In this document: one piece after another, positions 41,773 to 52,509 of the stretch
Layout: each line of letters starts with the position of its first letter
Numbering within the stretch: the first letter of the stretch is position 1
NCBI GenBank assembly: GCA_944739405.2
Contig: OX123193.2
Coordinates: forward strand, 24,107,516 to 24,171,515
Origin: Euclidia mi
Lineage: Eukaryota > Arthropoda > Insecta > Lepidoptera > Erebidae
Length of the DNA: 64,000 bases
Reading direction: 5' to 3'
The notes under the pieces: generated by a model
Seen by the model: only the letters and a program-made list of their open reading frames with translations
Told to the model about the DNA's origin: nothing
Databases searched by the model: none
Translations under genes and position numbers: made by a program

Positions 41773-42719
41773 TAGTTCGTTCACAGTTATTTTACCTCTA
41801 GCTGTTAGATTGGCCAACCTGGGCGTTATGTTGCTATATTTGGTATATAATACTCCCATTTTAAATATACATTATTGCTAAAAATGTACTTATTTTTTTA
41901 TTGCCTAAGCGATCGTATAAAATATTTGGAAGTAATGTTTATAACAAAACCTCTTGATATTGGTATAGCTATATGCATGTACATTTATTTTCTTACGAAA
42001 TAACTAATTTCCTATGAAGATAAGTAGTTATAGGTAATAAAATGTTGTCTATTTAATATATAAAGGTAAACACATCTTAATTACGCCAACGTGAGGTTCT
42101 AATTATCAAATACAAAAACTGCAAATTTAATTTGCATATTTATTTTGAATAAGAATGGTGTGGGTGTAATATTACACCTCTGCCTACCCCTGCATGGAAA
42201 CAGGCGTGAGTCTATAAGAATGATCCATGTGGACTGCCAATGTTATGATGATTCGTAACTGCTGTCATATTCTGTATCAGACTCAGAATTTAATTCTATT
42301 ATGAACCTGTCCATTTCAGCATCCGTAGACCCATCTGTTTCACGAAGCTTGTCTTCAATGTGGCGCTCATGTTTGCATTGTTTTTGTCAGTCTTCTGCAG
42401 TGATAGATTAAAAAGCTTCTTCAGCTAAATTCACAATGTTGGTTGCCTCTTGTCCTAAATTTTTGCTTGTGACTTGTCTTTTAATGAGACTCCACATAAG
42501 TTCAATTGCGTTTAGCTCGCAATGGTATCGCGGTAATCTAACCACTTTGCGGCCATGAGCTTCAAGCATTTGAATTTTTGAAGCATTTCCACTAATATTG
42601 GGTAAAATATTATGCACAGGTAACCCTATTTTACATTCCTGTCATCACAGAGTACAATTCCAACATAAAGAAAATAAACACCGACATCTGTCAGAGGTAA
42701 AATAACTGTGAATGGACTG
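41773..42719 (-). mobile_element. Tc1/mariner-like deletion derivative, copy C
   Basis: The terminal repeats TAGTTCGTTCACAGTTATTT / complement sit between TA dinucleotides (41771-41772, 42720-42721). The minus strand keeps the transposase C-terminus (V-R-L-P-R-Y-H-C-E-L-N-A-I-E-L-M-W; 42408-42617), with the frame closing in the tail. It ends only 105 bp before the XRCC3-like start codon. Confidence 0.85.
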
Positions 42720-42824
42720 TACTCGGACCTCAGAACATTAGCTCAATAATTATATTCACGAATTCTGTTTTCTTCATAAGCGAAAAGTAATGTTTTATAC
42801 CAGTTAATTATACCTCCACAGGCA

Positions 42825-43757
42825 ATGTCTTTAAAACATATGCTACCTACTGATATATTTGAGAAAATAGACAGAGCAGGAATATCCACTACAAAGCAGC
42901 TGATTACTCTCTCAGTGTGGGATATCAAGAAGTACACAAACCTAAGTACTGACGAAATATTGTACGTAAAAAATATTGTGTCTGATAGAATATGTCCTAG
43001 TATTGTATCGTGTGATATTTTCAAGAGAGAAAAGAAAAAGTCGCATATACCAACAGGATGTAGTGCAATAGATGAACTCCTTAGAGGTGGTATTCGAAGA
43101 GGTACAATAACTGAAGTTTTTGGTGAAAGTGGATGTGGCAAAACGCAACTAGCATTGCAAGTAGCATTAAGCAATTGGGCTCAAGGAAGCCTTTACATAT
43201 GTACTGAAGACTTGTTCCCATCTAAAAGATTTGAAGAACTAAAAAGAGCTCAGCCTACATATGATTGTAGTATTGACTATGGAAAGAATGTTTTTATTGA
43301 ACATGTTACTGAAGGAAGTGATCTACAAAGTAGCATATCTGTACGTCTGCCAAAATTATTGCAAAACCATAATTTATCAGTTGTTATAGTAGATTCAATT
43401 GCAGCTCCCTTTAGATGTGAAAGTACCAATTATGTGAAGAGAGCAGAAGATTTGAGAGAGATTTCAATTTCTCTAATGACCATAGCTCAAAAACATAATT
43501 TGGGTATACTTTGCATAAATCAAGCTACTGCATGTTTCGATGATACAGCCAATGTATTACCATCATTAGGTTTAGCATGGTCTAATATGATTACTACTAG
43601 GTTAATGATAGAAAAAACATTGAAACAAGCTGATTTAAAGCAACTTAGTTCAAATACTCCATACTATGTAAGAGAATTATCAGTAATGTTCTCTCCTGAT
43701 TTGCCAAATGCTAAAATTGACTTTGTTATCACTTCAAGTGGAATTCAAGTACTTTGA
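42825..43757 (+). CDS. Xrcc3: XRCC3-type RAD51 paralogue (homologous recombination)
   Basis: This RecA-family ATPase acts with other RAD51 paralogues in homologous recombination and, in Drosophila (spn-B), meiotic repair. The 310 codons are uninterrupted and of normal length. Residues 1-60 form the small helical N-terminal domain (T-N-L-S-T-D-E). Then P-T-G-C-S-A-I-D-E-L-L-R-G-G-I, Walker A G100-E-S-G-C-G-K-T107, the family-typical Y-I-C-T-E-D-L-F-P at 124-132, F-I-E-H-V at 157-161 and Walker B L-S-V-V-I-V-D at 184-190 followed by S-I-A-A-P-F-R-C-E, which is close to vertebrate XRCC3. The absence of introns is odd beside the intron-rich neighbours; retroposition is possible, but no poly-A tail was seen. 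An acceptor-like CCACAG lies just before the ATG, so a non-coding upstream exon may exist. Confidence 0.9.
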   Translation: MSLKHMLPTDIFEKIDRAGISTTKQLITLSVWDIKKYTNLSTDEILYVKNIVSDRICPSIVSCDIFKREKKKSHIPTGCSAIDELLRGGIRRGTITEVFGESGCGKTQLALQVALSNWAQGSLYICTEDLFPSKRFEELKRAQPTYDCSIDYGKNVFIEHVTEGSDLQSSISVRLPKLLQNHNLSVVIVDSIAAPFRCESTNYVKRAEDLREISISLMTIAQKHNLGILCINQATACFDDTANVLPSLGLAWSNMITTRLMIEKTLKQADLKQLSSNTPYYVRELSVMFSPDLPNAKIDFVITSSGIQVL

Positions 43758-44335
43758 ATTTAATTATAAGATTGATACAAATTGCTAGTTTTTTTTAGAT
43801 CTACTTACTATACCAGGATATTTCTCTTAATATTTTGTTTGATGTTTTACTATTTGCTTCAGAAAGATGTGACTGGAAGATTGAATTAAGTAGATTATGA
43901 TTTGTAAAGACAAGAACTTGATTCAACTAAATTATCAGTTGACAAGGTCAATTGGTTAGAGAGGTAGCTTTTGGAGAGACAAATAGATACTTTAATCCCC
44001 CATCTTGTCCTCTAACAATTAGGTTTTACTAGTATTCCTTTTAAACATTCTGTTATCCAGCCTTATATGGATTCAAAAGTTTTTTTAGTAGTGGCACTAG
44101 CAGCAGCTACCTGCTACATAATTTTGGTTGAACCCTTAACTTGGTTTTGGAGGGGCTTGACCTTGTTGAGGATTGTCTCGCCACTATTGTGGTGGTGGAA
44201 TTTACTGCCATGATGGTGGCGAGCCTATCCTTTTACCGCGACAATGGTAGGAGACAATTCAGGAATTCTAAGGAGAGTGGTCACAGCGCCATAACCTGCA
44301 AGCACTATGTATATTATGGGTAGACTGTACTAGAC
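43758..44335. other. 3' flank of the XRCC3-like gene
   Basis: No close AATAAA after the stop and no recognised repeat. An open frame at 44141-44323 has no recognisable domain. Confidence 0.35.
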
Positions 44336-44590
44336 ATATTCATCATCATCAGCCTTTAACAGTCCACTGCTGGACTAGGCCTCTCCTTTGAAAGGAGGAG
44401 TTGGCCTACTATACCACGCTGGCCAAACGGGTTGGTATTGGGTTTTTATCAAGTTTTCCTTCTCTTACAGTGCTATTCTCTGCATAGTATGCTCCCTCTG
44501 TCGGCTCTTACGACACCCACGGGATGATATGGGGTGGTGACATTCCGTATTCTTAATCCGTCACCACACGGACTACTAGACATATTAGAA
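44335..44590 (-). repeat. RTE-like LINE/SINE 3' end
   Basis: The plus strand begins CATCATCATCAGCCTTTAAC and continues 'cactgctggactaggcctctcc' and 'ccacgctggccaaacgggttgg', the inverse of a very common lepidopteran retroposon end. Confidence 0.55.
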
Positions 44591-44879
44591 AACAGATAAA
44601 CAGTGATGTATACTTTTCATCACAATATTTTATATATAAATAGCAACCCAGACCAAGACATCATGGTTCAAGCACACAAATGTTTAGCTTGAGCAGGAGT
44701 CGAATCCGTGACCTTCGGCTTTGCAGTTCGTTCATGGCACCAGAACATACTAAATTGTTTTCGAAGGTATGTGCAAATTAAATACTTAATAAAATTATGG
44801 CTTGCACTGAGCGTCGGGGACCACGTTGATTCCGACTGTTTTGAATCTCGTCGACAGTCGTGAGGAGTCAGAACCCCTG

Positions 44880-45107
44880 AATAAACAATAAATCGACAGT
44901 CACTGTTTTTAGCCTCACGCCCGTATTGCCGAAGTGATAGGCAGAGGTGTAATATATTAAACTCACATTTCGCCATAAATTTTTACTCCTCCGTGCTGCT
45001 ACTGAGAATTCGGAAAAACCCAGTAACACTTTTGCCCGACCCAGGAATCGAACCCGGGACCTCCGATCAGCAGTCGGTATGCTATCCATTGGACCACGGA
45101 GGCAGTC
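44880..45107 (-). repeat. tRNA-derived SINE
   Basis: The minus strand starts GCCTCCGTGGTCCAATGGAT (A-box region), has B box GGTTCGATTCC at about 45047-45057, and continues into a SINE body ('cagtagcagcacggagg'). The tRNA-like part (45035-45105) is well kept, but its acceptor ends pair poorly and it is joined directly to the SINE body, so it is not called a tRNA gene. A second degenerate tRNA-like head (reverse B box 'gagtcgaatccg') lies at about 44690-44740. Confidence 0.7.
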
Positions 45108-45129
45108 AAAAGTGAGTTTATGTGATGGA

Positions 45130-45278
45130 TTACCGCTATCACTTTGGGTTGCATAGATCAGACAGCAGATTTGTGGAAAATCTGATATTTAGACTAGCTG
45201 AGCAAGCGGACTAGGGCTTCAAAACGTGACTCTTGCTAGGGTATAACAGCGATAACGCTAGAATGATAATGAATAAAT
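45130..45278 (+). repeat. SINE 3' fragment (GATGATGATGAA family)
   Basis: It matches the last third of the SINE at 59972-60372: 'ctttgggttgca', 'cagatttgtggaaaa', 'gcggactagggcttcaa', 'gataacgctagaatgat...atgaa'. Confidence 0.6.
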
Positions 45279-45426
45279 TTCAAAGTTTGCGAGAAAATAT
45301 ATGTCGACTGAACAAAGATTAAACTTTGCAGTAAACAGCTTATTCATCAAACTACTTTTTATCGAGATAACCGACATCCATGTGGGTAAAAGCTTAGACA
45401 AATGATTGGTATCGCTTCGCTATACT

Positions 45427-48088
45427 AGACTCGTGTGCGTTCGCGCAGCGGAATGTTGTTGAATTTAAAGATTTTAATAATGCAGATATTTAGTGTATGA
45501 CGTCGTATAATTGTGTATGGTAAAAAAAAATTTGTGCACGCAGCCATTGGGGAGAAATTCACCAAAAACTGATTCCGCTGGGCGAACGTTGTCCTGGCGG
45601 AACTTTTTTTAATCCATTGACTTTAGAAGAAAAGAGATGTGTCCAAAAATTAGTGTGTATTTGTGTGTAATTGTGTATGTATGAATAAAATTGGTGCATG
45701 CATAAACTTCGGAGAAATTCAAGTTTCCGCTACGCGAACGTTTGGCCATTAGCTAGTTTTCATATAAAGCACTTACATAGAGAGCTGTAGATTTTTACAT
45801 ACGTTGTTTTGAATTTGTTTATATTTGTTTAAAATACAGATTTAGAAAAAATCGTAGGACTTAAAAGATAAAAATATAAATGTAAAATACGCTTATTAGG
45901 TCTTAGTTCTTAAAGTATGCACTTTGGGGTCTAGATTTTCACGTTTATACAAACCTTGTAAATGTCTGCAACATGTTGCCAAGTATCAATGATGTTCCGT
46001 TAGTAATTAAAGAGTTATAGGACAATTTACCATGAATAGATCACTGTTTACAAAGCAGTCAAATATCACGACGTTCTAAAGGAATTGCATGGTAAAATGT
46101 ATGCCAATAATTAGTGTATTCATTCAACTATTCACATGCAAAATTTCATGTCATTAAATTCAGTAATTAAAGAAAAACAATTATAATACTGACGAAGCAT
46201 CGAAAACCTACATAACCCGACCAAGTTCGGATGGCTACAAAAAAGCGGCCGTGCCATATATCTAAGAAACGTTCTTAACCTTCCAATATAGTATTTATTA
46301 ATATGGTACAGTTGCGTACACAAGCGTTAGGAAAAAATAAATCAATTGCATTTATTGATTTAAAAATATTTTTTAAATAATAACGCCACTATCTACGATA
46401 AATATAAATCTTCAATATACAAGTATTTAAATATCCGTGTACAAAAATATTTTTAATTACATATTACATAATTATCTAATTATGATAACGTTAACAAACG
46501 CTTGCAACGACAGCAATGGACTTAAATGTGTTTTAACTAAAACAGGTTTAATAAACATATTGCCCTCTCTTTTCTTCAAGGATGGAAGTACCGTTTCAAG
46601 CGGGAAGCCGCCTATCGCCCGTTGCGCGCAGCGCGTTGTCTATTTTTTCACACTAGAATATTTTTGATCAATTCATAACTACAATACTTAGACTATTTAA
46701 CCACAGGACTAGCGTACCGCTTTGAACAAAATAATTCTGCATATTTTGGTGGGGTGCGGGGGAACACGCTCACGTACATAAGTCACTACCACTACAACGG
46801 TATACATCAATTAAAAAATCGATTCAAGAAGTAGTTTTTTTAAGTTATTAGATTGTTTGATCCACTAAAGTTGCAAAGGGGAACGCTCGTGGATACCTAG
46901 TCCATTGGTTAAATAGTGTAATATGCTACAATATGATAAATATTTACCTAAACAGTAGTATTTACATGTGGTAATTATTTAATTTCCCTATGAAATCGTG
47001 AAATCTTCAATAGAAATTAGCTGTATGAATTTTATTTGTCTTAAATTTTAATAATATATCTAGATTATATCTCAAGTCTCAAGCGCATACTTAAATAAAG
47101 TACCTACGTAAATAGTACCTACTTTCTGTCATAGCCAAATAGGTACATTTAAAAAAGTAGGTGTACAAAAGTAAATGACCTATAAAATATATCGAAACAA
47201 CAATTGTGTTATCATCTATACCAATTCAATACCGGTATTATACTGTAAATTTTGGGATGTTACCTAAATATATTGCACGGCCGCTTTTTTGTAGCTATCC
47301 GAACTTGGTCGGGTTATGTAGGTTTTCGATGCTTCTTCAGTATTATAATTGTTTTTCTTTAATTACTGAATTTAATGACATGAAATTTTGCATGTGAATA
47401 GTTGAATGAATACACTAATTATTGGCATACATTTTACCATGCAATTCCTTTAGAACGTCGTGATATTTGACTTCTTTGTAAACAGTGATCTATTCATGGT
47501 AAATTGTCCTATAACTCTTTAATTACTAACGGAACATCATTGATACTTGGCAACATGTTGCAGACACTTACAAGGTTTGTATAAACGTGAAAATCTAGAC
47601 CCCAAAGTGCATCCTTTAAGAACTAAGACCTAATAAGCGTATTTTACGTTTATATTTTTATCTTTTAAGCACTACGATTTTTTTTAAATCTGTTTTTTAA
47701 ACAAATATAAACAAATTCAAAACAACGTATGTAAAAATCTACAGCTCTCTATGTAAGCGCTTTATATGAAAACTAGCTAATGGCCAAACGTTCGCGTAGC
47801 GGAAACTTGAATTTCTCCGAAGTTTATGCATGCACCAATTTTATTCATACATACACAAATACACACTAATTTTTGGACACATCTCTTTTCTTCTAAAGTC
47901 AATGGATTAAAAAAAGTTCCGCCAGGACAACGTTCGCCCAGCGGAATCAGTTTTTGGTGAATTTCTCCACAATGGCTGCGTGCACAAATTTTTTTTTACC
48001 ATACACAATTATACGACGTCATACACTAAATATCTGCATAATTAAAATCTTTAAATTCAACAACATTCCGCTGCGCGAACGCACTGCC
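45427..48088. mobile_element. 2.66-kb element with ~820-bp inverted arms
   Basis: The left arm, about 45427-46265, is the reverse complement of the right arm, about 47270-48088, with few differences. It starts GTGCGTTCGCGCAGCGGAAT and ends with the complement. Each arm holds three spaced copies of a TTCCGCT-N-N-GCGAACG-like motif (about 45440, 45573, 45730 and mirrored). The ~1-kb centre contains an open frame (46437-46667) with no recognised domain. It may be a fold-back element or an element with very long terminal repeats; no clear target duplication was found. Confidence 0.75.
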
Positions 48089-48089
48089 T

Positions 48090-49177
48090 AAGAAAAATAG
48101 CTCCGTAAATGAGGCAACTCATTATGACAGTGTGTGTCAAACAAAAGCAACAACACGCATGCGTTAAGAATTGTGTTGTCAGCTTCTCAACAGTTACCCG
48201 AGTAAATGGGAAAATATTTTATCCTGTGGTCTAGCGGATAAGTTCTTGGTCTCAAAATCAGTTAAGAAAATTCTTAAAAATTACAATTCATTAAAAGCAT
48301 CAATATCTTTGGGTATAGGTTAGGCGTACCGCGTAAGTTCCTTTATGAGAAAAATGGTGGGTATATTATCCAATGATTAGGCCTCATTTTATTATGATGG
48401 TTTGTTTTATGTACTAATAGTATTTTGCAAATTATTATTAGAAATAACCATAGAGAAAATAAGGTGTTTCCGAAATAATGCTTTCTATTTCCATGCTACT
48501 AGTCCATATAAATTTAGTTAGACATTATTAATTTAACATGAATAGTCGTAAAAACTACTTTGAATAAAACAATAATCGTACACACTTAATTACATACATA
48601 ATTAGGTAAACCATGTTTCTTGGGAAAGATGTTTAGTTTCTAACAACTAACATTTTTCACCTTATTTGTAGAGGTATAAACAGAAAATAATATAGAAAAA
48701 GGTAAAATATATAATAAATAACTGAGAACCGCCTTTTTTTTTAAGTCGGTTAAATATAACGAAATATAATAACTATAGATTCACATAATAAAAATCTCAA
48801 CTGTGGGGAAGTTGATTCTTGTACTAGCAGCAACACTGAATGGTGTTTTCGGTTTTTTGTAATTTTATGTTGAAATGTCATAATAATTCTTATTTTACAG
48901 ATAGTATGTGATACCAGAGACCTTCTTATTTTTTGCTGAGTTATTTTTACTCAGGATAAAAGCGCAACTTGGCATTGTACAGCGAATTATTTCCGTTATT
49001 AATTTGGTGGATAGGTATACGGCTGTCAGTGTGACAGGCTCAACCATGCCAGCTGGCATGGTTTTTTCTGCCTCATTTTACAAGTATGAGGGCTCCGTCT
49101 AGTAGAGCAGAGCGAGACCAATCATTAGTCTATGGGTAAAAGCTATTTTGTAAAGCACTTTGAGATTTAAGGGTGAG
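48090..49177. other. Non-coding stretch with a 20-bp perfect palindrome
   Basis: ACCATGCCAGCTGGCATGGT lies at 49043-49062. The phrase 'ccgcctttttttttaagtcggtt' at about 48728-48750 is a common lepidopteran repeat end. A tRNA-like 'gtggtctagcggataag' at about 48230 suggests a SINE head. No gene recognised. Confidence 0.4.
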
Positions 49178-49179
49178 TA

Positions 49180-50120
49180 CAGTCCGTTCACAGTTATTTT
49201 ACCTCTGACAGATGTCGGTGTTTATTTTCTTTATGTTGGAATTGTACTCTGATCACAGGAAAGTAAAATAGGGTTACCCGTGCATAACATTTTACCCAAT
49301 ATTAGTGGAAAAGCTTCAAAAATTCAAATGCTTGAAGCTCATGGCCGCAAAGTGGTTAGATTACCGCCATACCACTGCGAGCTAAACGCAATTAAACTTA
49401 TGTGGAGTCTCATTAAAAGGCGAGTCACAAGCAAAAATTTAGGACAAGAGGCAACCAACATTGTGAATTTAGCTGAAGAAGCTTTTCAATCTATCACTGC
49501 AGAAGACTGACAAAAACAATGCAAACATGAGCGCCACATTGAAGACAAGCTTCGTGTAACAGATGGGTCTACGGATGCTGAAATGGACAGGTTCATAATA
49601 GAATTAAATTCTGAGTCTGATACAGAATATGACAGCAGTTACGAATCATCATAACATTGGCAGTCCACATGGATCATTCTTATAGACTCACGCCTGTTTC
49701 CATGCAGGGGTAGGCAGAGGTGTAATATGACACCCACATCATTCTTATTCAAAATAAATATGAAAATTAAATTTACAGTTTTTGTATTTGATAATTAGAA
49801 CCTCACGTTGGCGTAATTATGATGCGTTTACCTTTATATATTAAATAGACAACATGTTTATTATAACTACTTATCTTCATAGGAAATTAGTTATTTCGTA
49901 AGAAAATAAATGTACATGCATATAGCCATGCCAATATCAAGAGGTTTTGTTACAAACATTACTTCCAAATATTTAATACGATCGCTTAGGCAATAAAAAA
50001 ATAAGTACATTTTAGCAATAATGTATATTTAAAATGGGAGTATTATATACCAAATATAGCAACACAACGCCCAGGTTGGCCAATCTAACAGCTAGAGGTA
50101 AAATAACTGTGAACGGACTT
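49180..50120 (+). mobile_element. Tc1/mariner-like deletion derivative, copy D
   Basis: The ends CAGTCCGTTCACAGTTATTT / complement sit between TA dinucleotides (49178-49179, 50121-50122). The open frame at 49280-49510 carries the transposase C-terminus: V-R-L-P-P-Y-H-C-E-L-N-A-I-K-L-M-W (catalytic Glu replaced by Lys), then E-A-F-Q-S-I-T-A-E-D and stop. The Glu-to-Lys change confirms it is inactive. Confidence 0.85.
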
Positions 50121-50466
50121 TACCTAAATAATATTCGGCAAAAAAAGATGCCTAAGATAGGTTGCGTTCGCTTTTAGTACTTTAGTTTGGAAAATCCGAA
50201 CGCGGCCTAGTTGAATATCAGTAATGTTATGTTAAATTGACAGCGTTTAAAATGACTTAAAGCGTCTGGATAAATGTCAATTGTGTCAGTAGTAATTTTT
50301 GTTGACTTTTTATCTTTATATTTACCCTTTATCTCAGAAATTTGGACTCTTTTTCCGACTCAACATAGGCTAAGCCATCGTAACAGACGATGGAGTTGCT
50401 ATAGTATTGCACTAGAAGTTACACATTTCATCATCATACTACCGCCAATACAGTTGTAAGCCAACA

Positions 50467-52239
50467 ATGTCTTGTAATTCTTGTGCTAAGGCTTTTTCGT
50501 TATTACGCAAAGAGGTAATTATTTTAGAAATCATAAATTTTGCGTCACTATCAAGATTAGTCTACTCTAGCAACTACATAATTATTACAATATTGTCTCA
50601 TTTTCAGAAAGGTTGCCCAGGATGTGGCTTCAGTTATTGCTCCAAATGTTTAAATAACAAAATGCTTGTGCCCAAATTAAATGCCGAAGCTAAGGTACGT
50701 AATACAAAGTTAAATCAATAGTATATTGTGATAAGAAACTGCAACTAGTCTGTATTTGTTATTTAATTTCAGGTTTGTTCAAAATGTTTCAAAGCAGCCT
50801 CTAAACCTAATGAAACCAAATCAGTAGTGGAACCGCCAGACGCATATTACAAGTAGGTTTTGATTGATTTAAATATTAGGCTATATTATTGACTTACTCA
50901 TACCAATTTGTTGTGATTATATGGCAGTTAAACATCAAAACAAAATCAATTACATAAAATAATATTATACTTATGTTTCAGGAGGTTGGGAGTCATGGAG
51001 GATAAACAATTACCTACAATGCCTACTAATGGTAACAATGATCCAAAAGATGCACAAATTCTGGAAAGGTTAAAGAAGTTAAAAGAGGATAGAAAAGTTA
51101 AACCTCCAACTACAGATGAGGCAATAAGAAGTAGGCTTCAAGGCATCAAAGGTGAAATGCCATCTACATCAGATGCCGAGATACAAGAAAGATTAGCTAG
51201 GCTAAGGGGTGTCCCTATTGAAACTATAACTAGTAAGGTATAATTCATTATAACGTAATACTATATATCTTTAAGTTTTAGCACCTATTTGATAGTGATG
51301 TTAGTACTCCCACCTAATTCAAAGTGCAGTATAACTAAATTACACATATCGCAGGCAACGGTCTATAAAATCAATATTAAACAAACTAGTCAATAAAATA
51401 ATTACTCATTTGGCTATTGTTTCCAGCCAGTACTACTTCCTCCAGACACAAGAACGGAACAAGAGCAAGCAGAGGATCTGCTAAAACAATACATGGAAGT
51501 GACAAACATAGATAGTAAATATAAAGATGAGTTTGATGCACTTGTTAGCAACATGGAACTGAGAGTGCAGAAACTTAAAGGAGCAGAACCATCAGGAAAT
51601 AAAGAACAAGCTCCTCAAAAGCAAGAGGAAGATGCTGTGTCTGAAGATGAGGAAGAAACGGTTGCAAAAATTGTGAAAAAGGTACTTTTACAGAAATTTT
51701 AGTAAAGAAATAACATATTGTTGAACTAGTCACATACATATTTATTGTTATGTGGTCACAGCACCTGAAAGCCAGTAAAAAAGTAAAAAGGTTACATTTA
51801 TACCTTTAAAATAAGTCTCTATAGGCTTAAGATTTCTCAAGAAATATTTTTTATTTTTATCTCTCTGTTGCCAAGGGAATTTTAATCCATTATAGTGTAT
51901 CATCCTTGGCTTCAACTTTTCATTTAAATAGATAGTCACAATAAAACTAGCACACTCCCCGAATCTCTGAAATTACTACAGTTGTATATTTTTGACAATA
52001 AATAATTTCAGACTTGTTTATATCAATTACAGATCACAGCAGAAGCCTCTTTAGAAGACAATGAACTTGGTCCGTCCACCAATGATGAACTACCATTTTG
52101 TGAAATTTGCAATGAAGATGCAACACTGAGGTGTCTTGGTTGTAGGTATCTTTTCTGTAAAAGATGCTATATGGAACACAAAGATGACGATGATGGTTGT
52201 AACAGATATGAACCCTATAAACCATCTAAGAATATTTAA
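50467..52239 (+). CDS. Zfyve19: ZFYVE19/ANCHR-like abscission checkpoint protein, six exons
   Basis: In vertebrates this protein holds VPS4 at the midbody to delay abscission (NoCut checkpoint). Exons: 50467-50514, 50608-50694, 50773-50852, 50982-51237, 51427-51681, 52033-52239; 933 nt, 310 residues, phases agree. The N-terminus is a divergent FYVE-type zinc finger with four Cys pairs (C-N-S-C, C-P-G-C, C-S-K-C, C-S-K-C) but without the R-(R/K)-H-H-C-R phosphoinositide motif, as in ANCHR. The middle is charged, with repeated I-x-x-R-L-x-x-L/I units (R-L-K-K-L-K, R-S-R-L-Q-G-I, E-R-L-A-R-L-R-G), where MIM-type VPS4-binding motifs lie in the family. The C-terminus has a B-box-like Cys cluster (C-E-I-C, C-L-G-C, C-K-R-C, then H). 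It converges on TRNT1, 270 bp between stop codons. Confidence 0.87.
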
Positions 52240-52251
52240 TTTTTAATTGTA

Positions 52252-52257
52252 AATAAA
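52252..52257 (+). terminator. Polyadenylation signal of ZFYVE19-like gene
   Basis: AATAAA 13 nt after the stop codon at 52239. It is very close, so the 3' UTR should be short. Confidence 0.6.
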
Positions 52258-52509
52258 GCGCTAATAATTTTTGATATATTTGTGAGCTATATTTGTCTAT
52301 ATAATAACAAAATACTATTCATAATTGGTTTACATTATTATGTGCTTTCAGATAATATTTTAATCTTTAAGCTTTTTAAATCTTTTATTTACAGTAATAA
52401 CAAATTACAAAACCTCATTATTACAATCAGCACCGCACTTAAGATTTATATTAATTCCATAAATATAGCTACATAATTTGTTATATAGAAATAAAATAAT
52501 ATATTTTCA

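Noticed and set aside
45035..45105. tRNA gene on the minus strand
   Set aside because: It has A- and B-box-like sequence, but the acceptor stem pairs badly and it runs directly into a SINE body shared with 1316-1545. Called a SINE head.
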